Source: Fen-1058 sp964398185
Lineage (GTDB): Bacteria > Chloroflexota > Anaerolineae > Fen-1058
Direction of reading: 5' to 3'
DNA length: 64,000 nt
Assembly: GCA_964398185.1 (NCBI GenBank)
Contig: CAYNML010000011.1
Span: 1 to 64,000, forward strand
In this document: piece after piece, positions 51,915 through 61,108 of the stretch
Layout of the letters: each line of letters opens with the position of its first letter
Position numbering within the stretch: position 1 is the first letter of the stretch
Position numbers and translations under genes: made by a program
Notes under the pieces: model-generated
What the model was told of the DNA's origin: nothing
Seen by the model: the letters and a program-made list of their open reading frames with translations, nothing else
Database searches by the model: none

Positions 51915-53506
51915 GGTGGTGAAGCGTTGTCGATATGCAACTCCTCCGGTTCCACTTTGCGCGACAACGCATAAAAGATGTGATAGTTCCCGATGTCGTG
52001 TTCCTGGAAAGTCACGGCCAGTTTCGCCAGTTCGTCTCGAATCCGCTCCTCCAGCGGCGGATTGTTGTGCGTCATGTAAAACGCCTGCGGTGCTTCACGC
52101 ACAATCTGCGTAAACGGTGGATACCGATCGTCGCGCGGCGTGTACCCCAGGTTCAGGTGATACGGCAGCCGCGCCGCGCTGATAATCCGCTCGCCAGACA
52201 GAAACGCAATGGGCGTCTGCACCCAGTAGGTCGTGTAGCCGCGCGTTTCACCGTGCGCCAGCAGAAAATCGATCAACTCTTGATCGTGTGCATGATCGAT
52301 CCACGTGACCGGATCGAACTGGGTGGTGATGCCCGGCGGGTTCCTGGCCGCCGCCGCCAGCGTGCCTGCTACATTGTAACCAACAAGCAGGGCCAGAAGC
52401 AATGTGCCAACGATCACATTTTGCTTGCGGAAACGTTGCAAGAGCATTGCCGTAAAGATTGCCAGCGGCACGTACAGCGGCAGAAAGTAGCGACCGGAGG
52501 GATCGCCGCCGAACGGTGTGACGAGAAACGTCGCCAGCAGCGTGATGATCATGCCCCACAAGATGCGTGGCCCGCGTTTGACCGCATAGCCCAGCGCGCC
52601 CAGATAGAACGTGAAGGCCGCCACGCCCAGCACGGGCAGCACAAACTCAGGCGACCACGGATAACGCAGGCCCCCCCAGGCCGATGCGCCGAACAGGAAG
52701 AAGTTGAGCAGGCGGATCACCGGCCCGCTCAGCGCGCCCGATGCTTCGACGGTGCTCGCTACGGCCGATCCCGTCATCTCGGCCACCAGCACGCCGCCCG
52801 ACTGGATCAGCGCCCACCACCACGGCAGACTGCCCACCGCGAAGCCCAGCAGCGCGCTGAGATACTCGCGCCATGCTTTCAGCCGCAGCCGATAGAGCAG
52901 CAGCAGACCGATCGGGATGAGGTAGATCAGGATCAGCGGGAAGGTGTAGAAGGCAAATCCAGCCAGGGCGCCGAACAGCAGCCAGCGGCCAGCGCGCCAC
53001 CGATCGGCTTGCAGCCACCCGCCGTCTGCCATCAGCAGCAGGGTATTGCCAAACAACAGTGTTTCGGTATAGCCGCCCAGTGTCGCCGTGGTGTACAGCG
53101 TCAGCATGGTCGGCGGCAGCGCCAGCCACAACATCGCCGCGCGCGCGCCCCATTCGCTCTGCACGTAACGCCGCGCCAGTAAGTAGGTCGTGAACACCAC
53201 GCCCGCAAACAAGACCATGTGCACGAGACGAATGGCCAGCACCGACTCGCCGAAGATGGCAAAGGACAGCGCCACCAGCCAGGCATCGGTTGCGCCGAGA
53301 TAGGCCTGACCGTAGAAGAAGACCGGGCGCTCACCTTGCAGGATGTGACGCGCCATCAACGCCACGATGGCTTCATCGCCGTTGAAGGGAACTGCTCCGG
53401 CCATCGCCCAGATCGCCTTGTACAGCACGGCGATCACGACGGTCACGCCGGGCGGCGGCGGAAAGAACCGATCGAGGCGGCGGCGCTCAGGCGCGGTAGC
53501 GGCCAT
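51911..53506 (-). CDS. GT39-type membrane glycosyltransferase-like protein
   Basis: The 531-residue protein has 11-12 helices. The first outer loop is VPFNGDEAIVALMARHILQG followed by ERPVFFYGQAYLGATDAW, a signature common to PMT_2-like enzymes. A large C-terminal outer segment includes HGETRGYTTYWVQTPIAFLS. ATG 53506 is chosen because it begins directly before the charged start MAATAPERRRLDRF; the frame extends upstream only by overlapping the methyltransferase. Overlaps its neighbour by 20 bases. Confidence 0.78.
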   Translation of the reverse strand: MAATAPERRRLDRFFPPPPGVTVVIAVLYKAIWAMAGAVPFNGDEAIVALMARHILQGERPVFFYGQAYLGATDAWLVALSFAIFGESVLAIRLVHMVLFAGVVFTTYLLARRYVQSEWGARAAMLWLALPPTMLTLYTTATLGGYTETLLFGNTLLLMADGGWLQADRWRAGRWLLFGALAGFAFYTFPLILIYLIPIGLLLLYRLRLKAWREYLSALLGFAVGSLPWWWALIQSGGVLVAEMTGSAVASTVEASGALSGPVIRLLNFFLFGASAWGGLRYPWSPEFVLPVLGVAAFTFYLGALGYAVKRGPRILWGMIITLLATFLVTPFGGDPSGRYFLPLYVPLAIFTAMLLQRFRKQNVIVGTLLLALLVGYNVAGTLAAAARNPPGITTQFDPVTWIDHAHDQELIDFLLAHGETRGYTTYWVQTPIAFLSGERIISAARLPYHLNLGYTPRDDRYPPFTQIVREAPQAFYMTHNNPPLEERIRDELAKLAVTFQEHDIGNYHIFYALSRKVEPEELHIDNASPP

Positions 53507-54200
53507 AGACAATGATCTGATACCCGAAGATCGTTTTGAACCAGCGCGCCGCCACCGCCTGGGCTCGATGCACCGGCCACCACGGACGCCCCGGCTGGAA
53601 GCGTGCATTCAGCAGCGGCAGCGGCACCGGCGTCGCCGCCACCTGATCGATCGTGATGCCGCAGCTCGTCACCAGGCGCATGGCGCTGCTCTTGGTGAAG
53701 AAGCGCAGATGAGTTTCATCGCAGATGCCGCGCGCCGCGTAGTCAAAGCGGCCAAACAGCAATTTCAGGCGCACGTACAGGTGCGCCACGTTGGGCAGCG
53801 AAATCACGATCGGGGCGCCGGGCGACAGGCAGGTTTCGCACAGACGCGTCAAGCACACGTCCGGTTCGCGCGTATGTTCCAGCACATCGGCCAGGATCAT
53901 CACATCGGCCGGTTCGGGAAACTGGAAGTGTAGCGGTTGTTCCAGATCGGCCTGCTGCACGACGCGATAAGTGGCGCGGGCCAGCTCGACAGAGGCGGGA
54001 TCGGCATCGACACCGTACAGGGTGAAATCGGCTGAGGGCAATAGCTGTCCCAGTAGGCCCTGCGCGCAGCCCATGTCATACACGATCAGTGGGCGCTGCG
54101 GACAATGCTGCTGTCGATAATGCTGCAGCCACGCAGCGATTTGCCCGTGTGATGAATAAGGATCGGGTTTGAGGCTGTAGCGGAACTCGGCAGTGGACAT
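53487..54200 (-). CDS. Class I SAM methyltransferase
   Basis: The 237-residue protein has motif I VYDMGCAQGLLGQLL, GVDADPASVELARA, VMILADVLEHTREPDVCLTR and a conserved SLPNVAHLYVRLKLLFGRFD. The tail RWFKTIFGYQIIVYGR is seen in methyltransferases from glycan clusters. It may methylate a surface sugar or regulate chain length. It starts 15 bases after the upstream stop. Confidence 0.88.
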   Translation of the reverse strand: MSTAEFRYSLKPDPYSSHGQIAAWLQHYRQQHCPQRPLIVYDMGCAQGLLGQLLPSADFTLYGVDADPASVELARATYRVVQQADLEQPLHFQFPEPADVMILADVLEHTREPDVCLTRLCETCLSPGAPIVISLPNVAHLYVRLKLLFGRFDYAARGICDETHLRFFTKSSAMRLVTSCGITIDQVAATPVPLPLLNARFQPGRPWWPVHRAQAVAARWFKTIFGYQIIVYGRYRA

Positions 54201-54215
54201 GATCGATCTCGCAGC

Positions 54216-55820
54216 TTAGGTATTTGAGGAGCGCAATGCGCGCAACAACTTATAACCAGAGATGGCCAGTAGCCCCAACAACGCTGTCACCACCGCTCCG
54301 ACAAGCAGTGGCGAATAGCCAAGCAGGAGCATCCGAAACGGCCAGGGGGCTGGCAGATTGAGTCGCAGGAATTCATCCACCCACAGCAGCGTGGTGCCGA
54401 GTGTTTCTTGATCGAGATTGGCTGGCACGGCGCGCAGGTATTGATCGACTGTCTGCTGCGCCGTTTCCCATGTCGCCGGCTGCCGCTGGAGCTGCGCCAT
54501 TTCCAAGACGGTGGGCCATTGCTGCACAAGCGGTGCGGCGTCAAAGTGCAGCACGGTGGTCGTGAGGTAATTCTGCGGATCGCGCTCGCCGGCGGCGATC
54601 ATGTAGCGTGAATGATCGACTAGCACGGCGGGAGCATTCAGGACAAATCCCAGCGCGCACGCGGCCAGCAGCGCTCCGCGCCTGAAACGCGACGGGTTGG
54701 CCTGTACCCAGACTCCTGCTGTCACCACCAGTAACGGCACTAACGGCAGCAGATAGCGCGGCCCCCAGTTCCAACCGCCCGTCCACAGATCATAGCGCGC
54801 GAAGAAGAATGTTGGAATGAGAATCAGCAGTCCAATTAATACCGCCAAGGCCCGATCGCGCCGCCACAACGGAATCAGGCCGATGAGGCCCAGCCATGCG
54901 ATCGGGTTGTACACCAACAACCCTTTGCCCGCGCTCAGCCACAGGCCGAAGACACCCACGACGAGGGGTGTGCTGAACCCGGTCTCGGGCTGCCACGCCG
55001 CATAACTAGTCGTGAGCGGCGATCCGAAACGCAGCCAGTTCCAGCCCCCGACGAGCAATCCGCCAACTCCGATCGGAATGAGCAGCGCCAGCCAGCCTGT
55101 CCAGCGCCGACGCGGTTGGGTCATGAAGGCGTACAACAAAAACGGCGGCAGCAGAATGATCGAACGTTCGCGCGTGTAGATGGTCAGACCCAGCGCTATG
55201 CCTGCCAGGGCCAGATAGCGCAGCGGATGATCGCGGCGGGCGCAGTAGATGGCATAGGTCGCCGTCAGCACGGTCAGCGCCAACAAGGGTTCGCTGAAGT
55301 TGGTATCGATGTAGGGCAGGGCCATGGTGGCCAGCGGCGCCGCCAGACCGAGCAGTACACTCAGGCGATATGACATCCCCAGGCGCGCCGCAAAGAGCGC
55401 CACCAGCCAGCCTGTCACTGCGATCAAGATGGGGTTCAACAGTGACGTGGTGAATTTGGTGAAGGCTACACTTGACCAATTGTCAGGTGCGCCGCTGAAC
55501 AGCCGGCCAAGCAGATACAAGGGCGCCTCAAACAGGGCCTGGGCATGCGTATATTGCGGATAGGTCTGCCCATCGTGACCCGGCCCCGCCCAGGTGGTGA
55601 TGTACGTGCGCGGCTGGCGATGCGGCAGGAAACCAGGATAGGTCTGCGCCTCCAGCGTAAAGTCCTGCGTGGTGATCGTCAAGCGTCCCGCCTCGACCAG
55701 ATTGGCCGCCATCCGGTAGGTGGTTTCTTCATCCTGCGGCGCCGTGCGTCCGCCGGCGAATAGGATCAGCAGCGCCAGCAGAAAGACCAACAGCCAGAAA
55801 AATGGAATAGGTCGCTTCAT
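54216..55820 (-). CDS. GT39-type membrane glycosyltransferase-like protein
   Basis: The 534-residue protein has about 12 helices. Outer loop 1 has APQDEETTYRMAANLVEAGR (acidic D-E-E) and later YTHAQALFEAPLYLLGRLFS, as in PMT_2-like proteins. LTIYTRERSIILLPPFLLYA and YDLWTGGWNWGPRYLLPLVP lie further on. The C-terminal part has helices only and a short basic end. Confidence 0.8.
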   Translation of the reverse strand: MKRPIPFFWLLVFLLALLILFAGGRTAPQDEETTYRMAANLVEAGRLTITTQDFTLEAQTYPGFLPHRQPRTYITTWAGPGHDGQTYPQYTHAQALFEAPLYLLGRLFSGAPDNWSSVAFTKFTTSLLNPILIAVTGWLVALFAARLGMSYRLSVLLGLAAPLATMALPYIDTNFSEPLLALTVLTATYAIYCARRDHPLRYLALAGIALGLTIYTRERSIILLPPFLLYAFMTQPRRRWTGWLALLIPIGVGGLLVGGWNWLRFGSPLTTSYAAWQPETGFSTPLVVGVFGLWLSAGKGLLVYNPIAWLGLIGLIPLWRRDRALAVLIGLLILIPTFFFARYDLWTGGWNWGPRYLLPLVPLLVVTAGVWVQANPSRFRRGALLAACALGFVLNAPAVLVDHSRYMIAAGERDPQNYLTTTVLHFDAAPLVQQWPTVLEMAQLQRQPATWETAQQTVDQYLRAVPANLDQETLGTTLLWVDEFLRLNLPAPWPFRMLLLGYSPLLVGAVVTALLGLLAISGYKLLRALRSSNT

Positions 55821-55905
55821 CGCGTGACTCGCCGGAGAACATGGTCAGCGAACGGGATTGATCGGGTTGCGCACGTTCGAGCGTTGACGCTGTTTTAAGC
55901 GCCGT

Positions 55906-56811
55906 TCAGATTGTTTTGAGCGCATACGCCGTCACCAGATCGCCGAAGTTAAGCGGCGCTGGCAACTCACTGACATGCAGCAGTCGAAACACGCGGCCCA
56001 GCAATCTGCCCAGCAGCGGGCTGAACCCGCCAATGCGCGTGGCAAAATAACCCAGGCGCAAGTAGCGTCCCTGCGGCTCGATTCGTACCACGGTGAAGCC
56101 CGCCTTTTCCAACATGGCTTTCAACGTGCGGCGCGAGAAATAGTAAATGTGCATCTCCATCAGCCACGGCCAGCGGCTGCCCATGACCCGCGCAAACAGA
56201 CTATCGATGTCCATGGTGTGCACCACCAGCAATCCGCCGGGCTTCAGCAGCCGATGAGCTTGCTGCATCTCGCCAAGCGGCTCGGTGACGTGCTCGATCA
56301 CGTCCCACATCGTTACCACATCCTGCGATCCGTCGGCCAGACCGGACGTGGCCAACGTACCTTCGATCATGTGCAGGCCGCGCTCGCGCGCCTGCTCCAC
56401 CGCCCAACGGCTGGGTTCCACGCCGCACGCTTCCCAGCCGTGCTGTGCGGCAATCTCCACAAACACGCCCGAGTAGGCGCCCACATCCAACAGCCTGCCG
56501 GGCGGCGCTTTGATCTTTTCCAGCGGGCGCAGATGCCGCTCGAAGGTCAACACGCGGCCATCACGCTCTTCCAGATACAACGGGTCTTCCACGGCCACAT
56601 ACGAATCCAGAATCTCGCCGCCGGCAAAGCGCGGGTTTGTGTACAGCAGGCCGCAGTGCTGGCACTGCACAATTGTGTGATGGCGGCCATAGCCGGGACT
56701 GGTGCAGCAAAAGGCTTCCACGTTTTGGGGCGTGGCGCCTTCCGGCAGGGTTGAAGGAAAGCGGACGCGCGTCTGGTCGTGCCCGCACAAATTGCAGGTG
56801 ACGTATTCCAT
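55906..56811 (-). CDS. Class I SAM methyltransferase with N-terminal Cys cluster
   Basis: The 301-residue protein has CNLC at 6-9 and CQHC around 49-52, a zinc-cluster-like N-terminus. Motif I LLDVGAYSGVFVEIAAQHG, MWDVIEHVTEPLGEMQQAHR and LLVVHTMDIDSLFARVMGSR follow. The domain order is the same as in 39483-40400, so the two are paralogues that flank the cluster. The polyprenyl-phosphate mannose synthase-like gene lies three bases upstream. Confidence 0.88.
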   Translation of the reverse strand: MEYVTCNLCGHDQTRVRFPSTLPEGATPQNVEAFCCTSPGYGRHHTIVQCQHCGLLYTNPRFAGGEILDSYVAVEDPLYLEERDGRVLTFERHLRPLEKIKAPPGRLLDVGAYSGVFVEIAAQHGWEACGVEPSRWAVEQARERGLHMIEGTLATSGLADGSQDVVTMWDVIEHVTEPLGEMQQAHRLLKPGGLLVVHTMDIDSLFARVMGSRWPWLMEMHIYYFSRRTLKAMLEKAGFTVVRIEPQGRYLRLGYFATRIGGFSPLLGRLLGRVFRLLHVSELPAPLNFGDLVTAYALKTI

Positions 56812-56814
56812 CGC

Positions 56815-57546
56815 TTAACCTGACTGCTGCGTGAATTTTTCCCGCCAGCGCCGCACGCTCAGGCGCTGTACCGTCTGCAAAGCGCGGAGCACCTCGTTTC
56901 TGGAAATCTTGGACGCGCCGCGCCGTCGATCTTCGAAGATGATGGGCACTTCACCGATCGAGAACCGGCGCCGTTGAACGTAGAAGATCATCTCGATCAA
57001 AAACGAGTAGCCGTTGGAACGGATGCTGTCCAAGTCGATGGCCTGCAGCACCTCGCGCCGATAGCAGCGGAAGCCCGCCGTGCAATCCTTGGCGCGCAGG
57101 CCCAGCATCACCTTGGCAAACGTATTCGCGCCCTGGCTCAACAGCTTGCGCTTCCAGGTGCAATTTAGGGTGCCGCCGCCCGGCACGTAACGCGAACCGA
57201 TGACCAGATCACGCTCGCGGCTCAGATCGAGCATGGCAGGAATGTAGCGGGGGTGATGCGAGAAGTCGGCGTCCATCGTCATGATCCGATCGAAATCGGA
57301 TGCGAACGTGCGCTTGAAGCCGGCGATGTAGGCCGTGCCCAGGCCCAGCTTGCCGGCCCGATGGACCACCTGCACCCGATCGGGATACCGCGCCGCCCAC
57401 GCCTCGGATGCTTCACCCGTGCCGTCCGGTGAATTGTCGTCGACGTTGATGACACTCAGGTTCACGGGCAGCGACAGTAGATCGTCCAGCAGGATATTGA
57501 TGTTGTCGATTTCATTGTAGGTGGGAACGATAACGACTGGTTTCAT
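56815..57546 (-). CDS. Dolichol/polyprenol-phosphate mannose synthase-like GT2
   Basis: The 243-residue protein begins VVIVPTYNEIDNINILLDDL. It carries VDDNSPDGTGEASE, the catalytic metal motif in TMDADFSHHPRYIPAML, VIGSRYVPGGGTLNCTWKRK and DCTAGFRCYRREVLQAIDL. These match single-domain DPM1-type enzymes, which make polyprenyl-phosphate mannose for GT-C transferases. It is the most likely donor-forming enzyme for the surrounding GT39/GT87 proteins. No C-terminal membrane helices are present. Confidence 0.93.
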   Translation of the reverse strand: MKPVVIVPTYNEIDNINILLDDLLSLPVNLSVINVDDNSPDGTGEASEAWAARYPDRVQVVHRAGKLGLGTAYIAGFKRTFASDFDRIMTMDADFSHHPRYIPAMLDLSRERDLVIGSRYVPGGGTLNCTWKRKLLSQGANTFAKVMLGLRAKDCTAGFRCYRREVLQAIDLDSIRSNGYSFLIEMIFYVQRRRFSIGEVPIIFEDRRRGASKISRNEVLRALQTVQRLSVRRWREKFTQQSG

Positions 57547-57548
57547 AG

Positions 57549-57592
57549 AAAGTCCGTAACAAGTAATGAGTAACGAGTATTGAGTGAGTAAT
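57549..57592. repeat. GAGTAA-type repeat, incomplete copy
   Basis: AAGTAATGAGTAACGAGTATTGAGTGAGTAATG-like units occur in one orientation only, without a clear inverted half. Related to 4172-4243 and 12718-12781. Confidence 0.5.
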
Positions 57593-57619
57593 GGGACGTG
57601 GACGGTTACGCATCACGCA

Positions 57620-58717
57620 TTAGATTGGCAATTGTGCTTCATTTAATGCCAGCGCCAGCGTAAAGACCCACAACCACGCGTAGCGCAGCGCGCGGTACGA
57701 ATGGCGCGCGGCGGCATACAACAAAACCGCCGCCATCAGCCCCACGATATAACGCGCCATTGCCAGCGGCTCGCGAAAAGTCGATTGCGGTGTGATCAGC
57801 ACCAGCAGCGCGTTGAGCAGCAGCACCAGCGTCGGGATGTCGATCACCCGCCGCCACATCTGCCGCCCGGCCACCCACAGGCTGATCAGTGCCGGGATCA
57901 CAGCCAGCGGGATCATGATCGCCGCAAAGAGTAGAAAGACGCGCAGGTCCAGAAAAGCCAGCGACCACAACCCGCGCAGCGGCACGATCTCAAACGGCGT
58001 CGCCAGCGCTCCGCCCGATCCGATGCCCGGCTGTCCAAACCACTGCCACAACACGATCTGCCAGATCGCAAACGGCAGCAACACGATCGCGCTGAAAGTC
58101 AGCAACTTCGTCCACTGACGCCGATAGAGATACACCAGCCCAATGCCCGCCGCCACGGCCAGTGTCATCTCTTTAGTCAACGCGGCCAGGGCCAGCATCA
58201 CCGCCGCCCAACGCCAGCGATCTTTCAAGGCCAGCAGGACGCCGGCCTGCGCCAGCGCATACGCCAGCGGCTCCGTCAGATCGAGCCGCACCGACATCAA
58301 CGTGCCGGCGCTTAACCCGTAGATCAACGCGTACCAGCGGCTGACGTTGAAGTGCCGCAGCATCTCTTCGGTCAACCACACCCCGGCGGTCAGCGCGAGG
58401 GCATTGACGATGATCAGCGTCCACGGCACCAGCTCAGCATTGCCCAGCGCCAGCACCCGCGCCGCCATGGGGTACAGGATGCGCTGATAGCGATAGGCGG
58501 GCACATCGATCTTCGCCCAACCATTCAATGGATCGCGCGCGATCTGATACGCAAACTGTCCGTCGTAACCGGGCCGCCCGCCGGACACGCCCGGATCATA
58601 CTGCGTGCCGATCAAGGCGAAAATCTTCGGATCGAAATCATAGCGCGCCAGCGTCAACAGCACATACGCCACGCAGACCAACAGCACCACATGCCACGGC
58701 CTGATGCGCGCGATCAT
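57620..58717 (-). CDS. Polytopic membrane protein, glycosyltransferase-like
   Basis: The 365-residue protein has nine or ten helices. The first outer loop is long: FALIGTQYDPGVSGGRPGYD, GQFAYQIARDPLNGW and YRYQRILYPMAARVLALG. The G-Y-D-G-Q-F block is a recurring feature in a family of uncharacterised GT-C-like proteins of Chloroflexota and Actinobacteria. ATG 58717 overlaps the YfhO-like stop by four bases; the frame extends further without support. Confidence 0.75.
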   Translation of the reverse strand: MIARIRPWHVVLLVCVAYVLLTLARYDFDPKIFALIGTQYDPGVSGGRPGYDGQFAYQIARDPLNGWAKIDVPAYRYQRILYPMAARVLALGNAELVPWTLIIVNALALTAGVWLTEEMLRHFNVSRWYALIYGLSAGTLMSVRLDLTEPLAYALAQAGVLLALKDRWRWAAVMLALAALTKEMTLAVAAGIGLVYLYRRQWTKLLTFSAIVLLPFAIWQIVLWQWFGQPGIGSGGALATPFEIVPLRGLWSLAFLDLRVFLLFAAIMIPLAVIPALISLWVAGRQMWRRVIDIPTLVLLLNALLVLITPQSTFREPLAMARYIVGLMAAVLLYAAARHSYRALRYAWLWVFTLALALNEAQLPI

Positions 58718-60957
58718 GGGTGTGCGCTCCGCCCGTACAACACGATCAGACCCACGACGATCACGGTGAGACTCGCCAGTGACACCATCAGACCGATCAA
58801 CACCGAGCGCGGCTCGTACCGGAACTCGATCGTGTGCTCGCCCCCCGGAAATTCGATCGCCCGGAAGGCTCCGTTGGCGATCTGAATCTCGACCGGCGCG
58901 CCGTCGATCGTCGCCTGCCAGCCCGGATAAAACGTATCGGACAAGATCAGCCAACCGGCTTGTGGTGAGCTGGCGCGTATTGTAACGGCGTTGCCGGAAT
59001 CGGTCAAAGACTGCACCGCAGATTCTGGCACACTCGCTGACACGGCGCTCAAGTCCGCCGACGCCGGCGCGATCCAGGCGCGCGGCAAAACGTGCTCGTT
59101 GCGATAGATCGTCACGTCGGGTGTGCGCGTCACGATCGGCAGACCTAACTCGCGCGGACTCACGATGTACCCGATGTGCATCCGGCTCAAGATCGGCAGC
59201 GCCTGTTCCAGCGGCAGTTCCTCCACCCGATCGAGCAGCGCCTGATAACGGCCCACAATCAGCGAATCGAAGTTGTTGGCCGACGGCACGCGATCGATCA
59301 GGGCGGCGTTGGGCAGCAGCGCGGTGCGTGCGCCGAGCCAGTAAGCCAGATCATTCGGGCCAAAGCCGTCGAACTGCTTTTTGCCGTCGGGCGTTTCGTG
59401 CGCCAGATACCTGCCAAATTTGATCGACTCTTCGTCGCGCGCCAAAGTAAACACGCGCCCGATCGATCCGTCGGCCGCGATCGCCGTGGCTGTCGGATTC
59501 TCGGCCTGATAGATCGCCGGGGGCAAGGTGGGATTCAACGCAAAATGCGCCGTGATCAGATCGAGCGCAACGACCAGCACCAGCGCAGTAATCCACTGCG
59601 GTTTTCTCAAGTCCGATCGGAATAGCCAGCCCGCCAGGATGAGCAGCGCACCCAGACGCAGCGTCGCCGGGCCGAAGGTTTCGACGCGACCCGTCAGCAC
59701 CCAACTCGCAGCCAGACCCGCGAGAGAGAGCGCGAGGCCGAAGAGGATCACTCGGTTGGCCGCCTTCCGCGAAACACCGCGATCGATCACCTGCTGCATC
59801 CCGAAGCCCGCCAGCGCGCACAGCGCCGCGATCGTCACGATTAACCAGCGCGCCGGGCCTTGCAACAGATCAAACCCCGGAACAGTGTTGTACAAAAACC
59901 AATAGATCGGTGTAAACCAGCCGAAGGCTAACACCAACGCCACGATCGCCGTCGTCGCCAGAAAACCGATCGGGCCTGGAGAAGGCCGCCGCCGCAAGCG
60001 ATTCCAGATTGCGTACAGCGCCAACAGCAGCGGAATCAATCCGATGTAGCCTGCGTTCTCCCAGTAATTGTCATAGCCCCAGAAGTTGTTCTGCGCTGGA
60101 TTGCCGAAGAAGTCGGGCGAGAGCAGCGTCAGCAAGCGCAGCGGCCAGAACGAATGCGTCATGATCCGGGTGTCGTCCAGCCCGCCTGCCCGCTGCGATT
60201 CGCGCGTGAGTTCGGCGGCGGGCAACAGCTGCACGGCGGCCAGCGCGAGGCCAAGCAGAATAGCGAGCCCGAAGAGAATGAGAGAACGAGGGATGGCGCG
60301 ATGGAGCGATGAGCGGTTAGAGATGACGCGCCACACAAAATAGAGCGAGACGAAGAGCAAACCATACACGGCGGTCTGCGCGTGACCGGCGAGGACACCC
60401 AGCCCGACGGCGAGCGCCAGCCACAGCGTGTTGCGAAATGCAGAACGCGGATTGTGGACGGTGGACTGTAATGCTTCCGCACGCCACAACCACGCCGCCA
60501 GCCACGGCGCCGCCGCCGTTACGCTCAGGAAGCCCGCCCGCGCGATGAGGAAACCGTTCAACTCAAATGCCAGCGCACCGACCAGCGCGGCCAGCATGGA
60601 CAACTTCATCGCTCGCAGATAGGCATACATGAACAATCCGGCGAGGATGACGTGCAGAATCGCTGTGTAGCCCATGGCGTATTCGGTGGGCAGCATCAAA
60701 TGCAGGAAATTCAGCGGATAAAACGCGCCCGTTTGCAGATTCGCCGCCAGCGGCGCGCCGCTGCCCAATAGCGGATTCCACAACGGCAGCTGCCCGCCGT
60801 GATAATACTCGGCTGCCAGCCGCTGCCACGGATAGAACTGCAACAGCGGCACGCCCCAGTACCACACCCGGCCCAGCACAATCGGCGCAAAGATCACCAG
60901 CGGGGCGGCGATCAAGACGAACAAGGGCCAGTATTTTTGCCAGAACGATTTGCGCAT
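58714..60957 (-). CDS. YfhO-family membrane protein
   Basis: The 747-residue protein has about 12 helices followed by a large C-terminal extracytoplasmic domain and a last helix. The YfhO (PF09586-type) pattern includes WYWGVPLLQFYPWQRLAAEY, PLWNPLLGSGAPLAANLQTG, and the outer domain with ILSDTFYPGWQATIDGAPVE. Firmicute YfhO glycosylates lipoteichoic acid or is needed for surface sugar transfer. Paralogous to the partial gene at the right edge. Confidence 0.85.
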   Translation of the reverse strand: MRKSFWQKYWPLFVLIAAPLVIFAPIVLGRVWYWGVPLLQFYPWQRLAAEYYHGGQLPLWNPLLGSGAPLAANLQTGAFYPLNFLHLMLPTEYAMGYTAILHVILAGLFMYAYLRAMKLSMLAALVGALAFELNGFLIARAGFLSVTAAAPWLAAWLWRAEALQSTVHNPRSAFRNTLWLALAVGLGVLAGHAQTAVYGLLFVSLYFVWRVISNRSSLHRAIPRSLILFGLAILLGLALAAVQLLPAAELTRESQRAGGLDDTRIMTHSFWPLRLLTLLSPDFFGNPAQNNFWGYDNYWENAGYIGLIPLLLALYAIWNRLRRRPSPGPIGFLATTAIVALVLAFGWFTPIYWFLYNTVPGFDLLQGPARWLIVTIAALCALAGFGMQQVIDRGVSRKAANRVILFGLALSLAGLAASWVLTGRVETFGPATLRLGALLILAGWLFRSDLRKPQWITALVLVVALDLITAHFALNPTLPPAIYQAENPTATAIAADGSIGRVFTLARDEESIKFGRYLAHETPDGKKQFDGFGPNDLAYWLGARTALLPNAALIDRVPSANNFDSLIVGRYQALLDRVEELPLEQALPILSRMHIGYIVSPRELGLPIVTRTPDVTIYRNEHVLPRAWIAPASADLSAVSASVPESAVQSLTDSGNAVTIRASSPQAGWLILSDTFYPGWQATIDGAPVEIQIANGAFRAIEFPGGEHTIEFRYEPRSVLIGLMVSLASLTVIVVGLIVLYGRSAHP

Positions 60958-61005
60958 GGTGAGCTAATGAATCAGCGGATCAGCGAATCAGCGAGTTGGT
61001 AAGGC

Positions 61006-61101
61006 GTCATTCCCGCGTGCAGTTGGCGGGAATCCAATTGCGCCTCAGCGCGACTTTTCAATCTGCAGCCTGGATGCCCGACGGAAGCGCTCGGGCCTGA
61101 C
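61006..61101. repeat. TCATTCCCGCG...CGGGCCTGAC composite dispersed repeat, copy 3
   Basis: The shortest of three copies: GTCATTCCCGCG, GCGGGAATCCA, CTGGATGCCCGA and the close TCGGGCCTGAC (one base differs from the other copies). It fills most of the gap between 58714-60957 and 61109-62737. Confidence 0.65.
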
Positions 61102-61108
61102 AACCCCA

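Noticed and set aside
51935..53182. 415-residue plus-strand open frame
   Set aside because: Antisense to a clear polytopic membrane protein; Arg/Gln/His-rich composition and no motifs.
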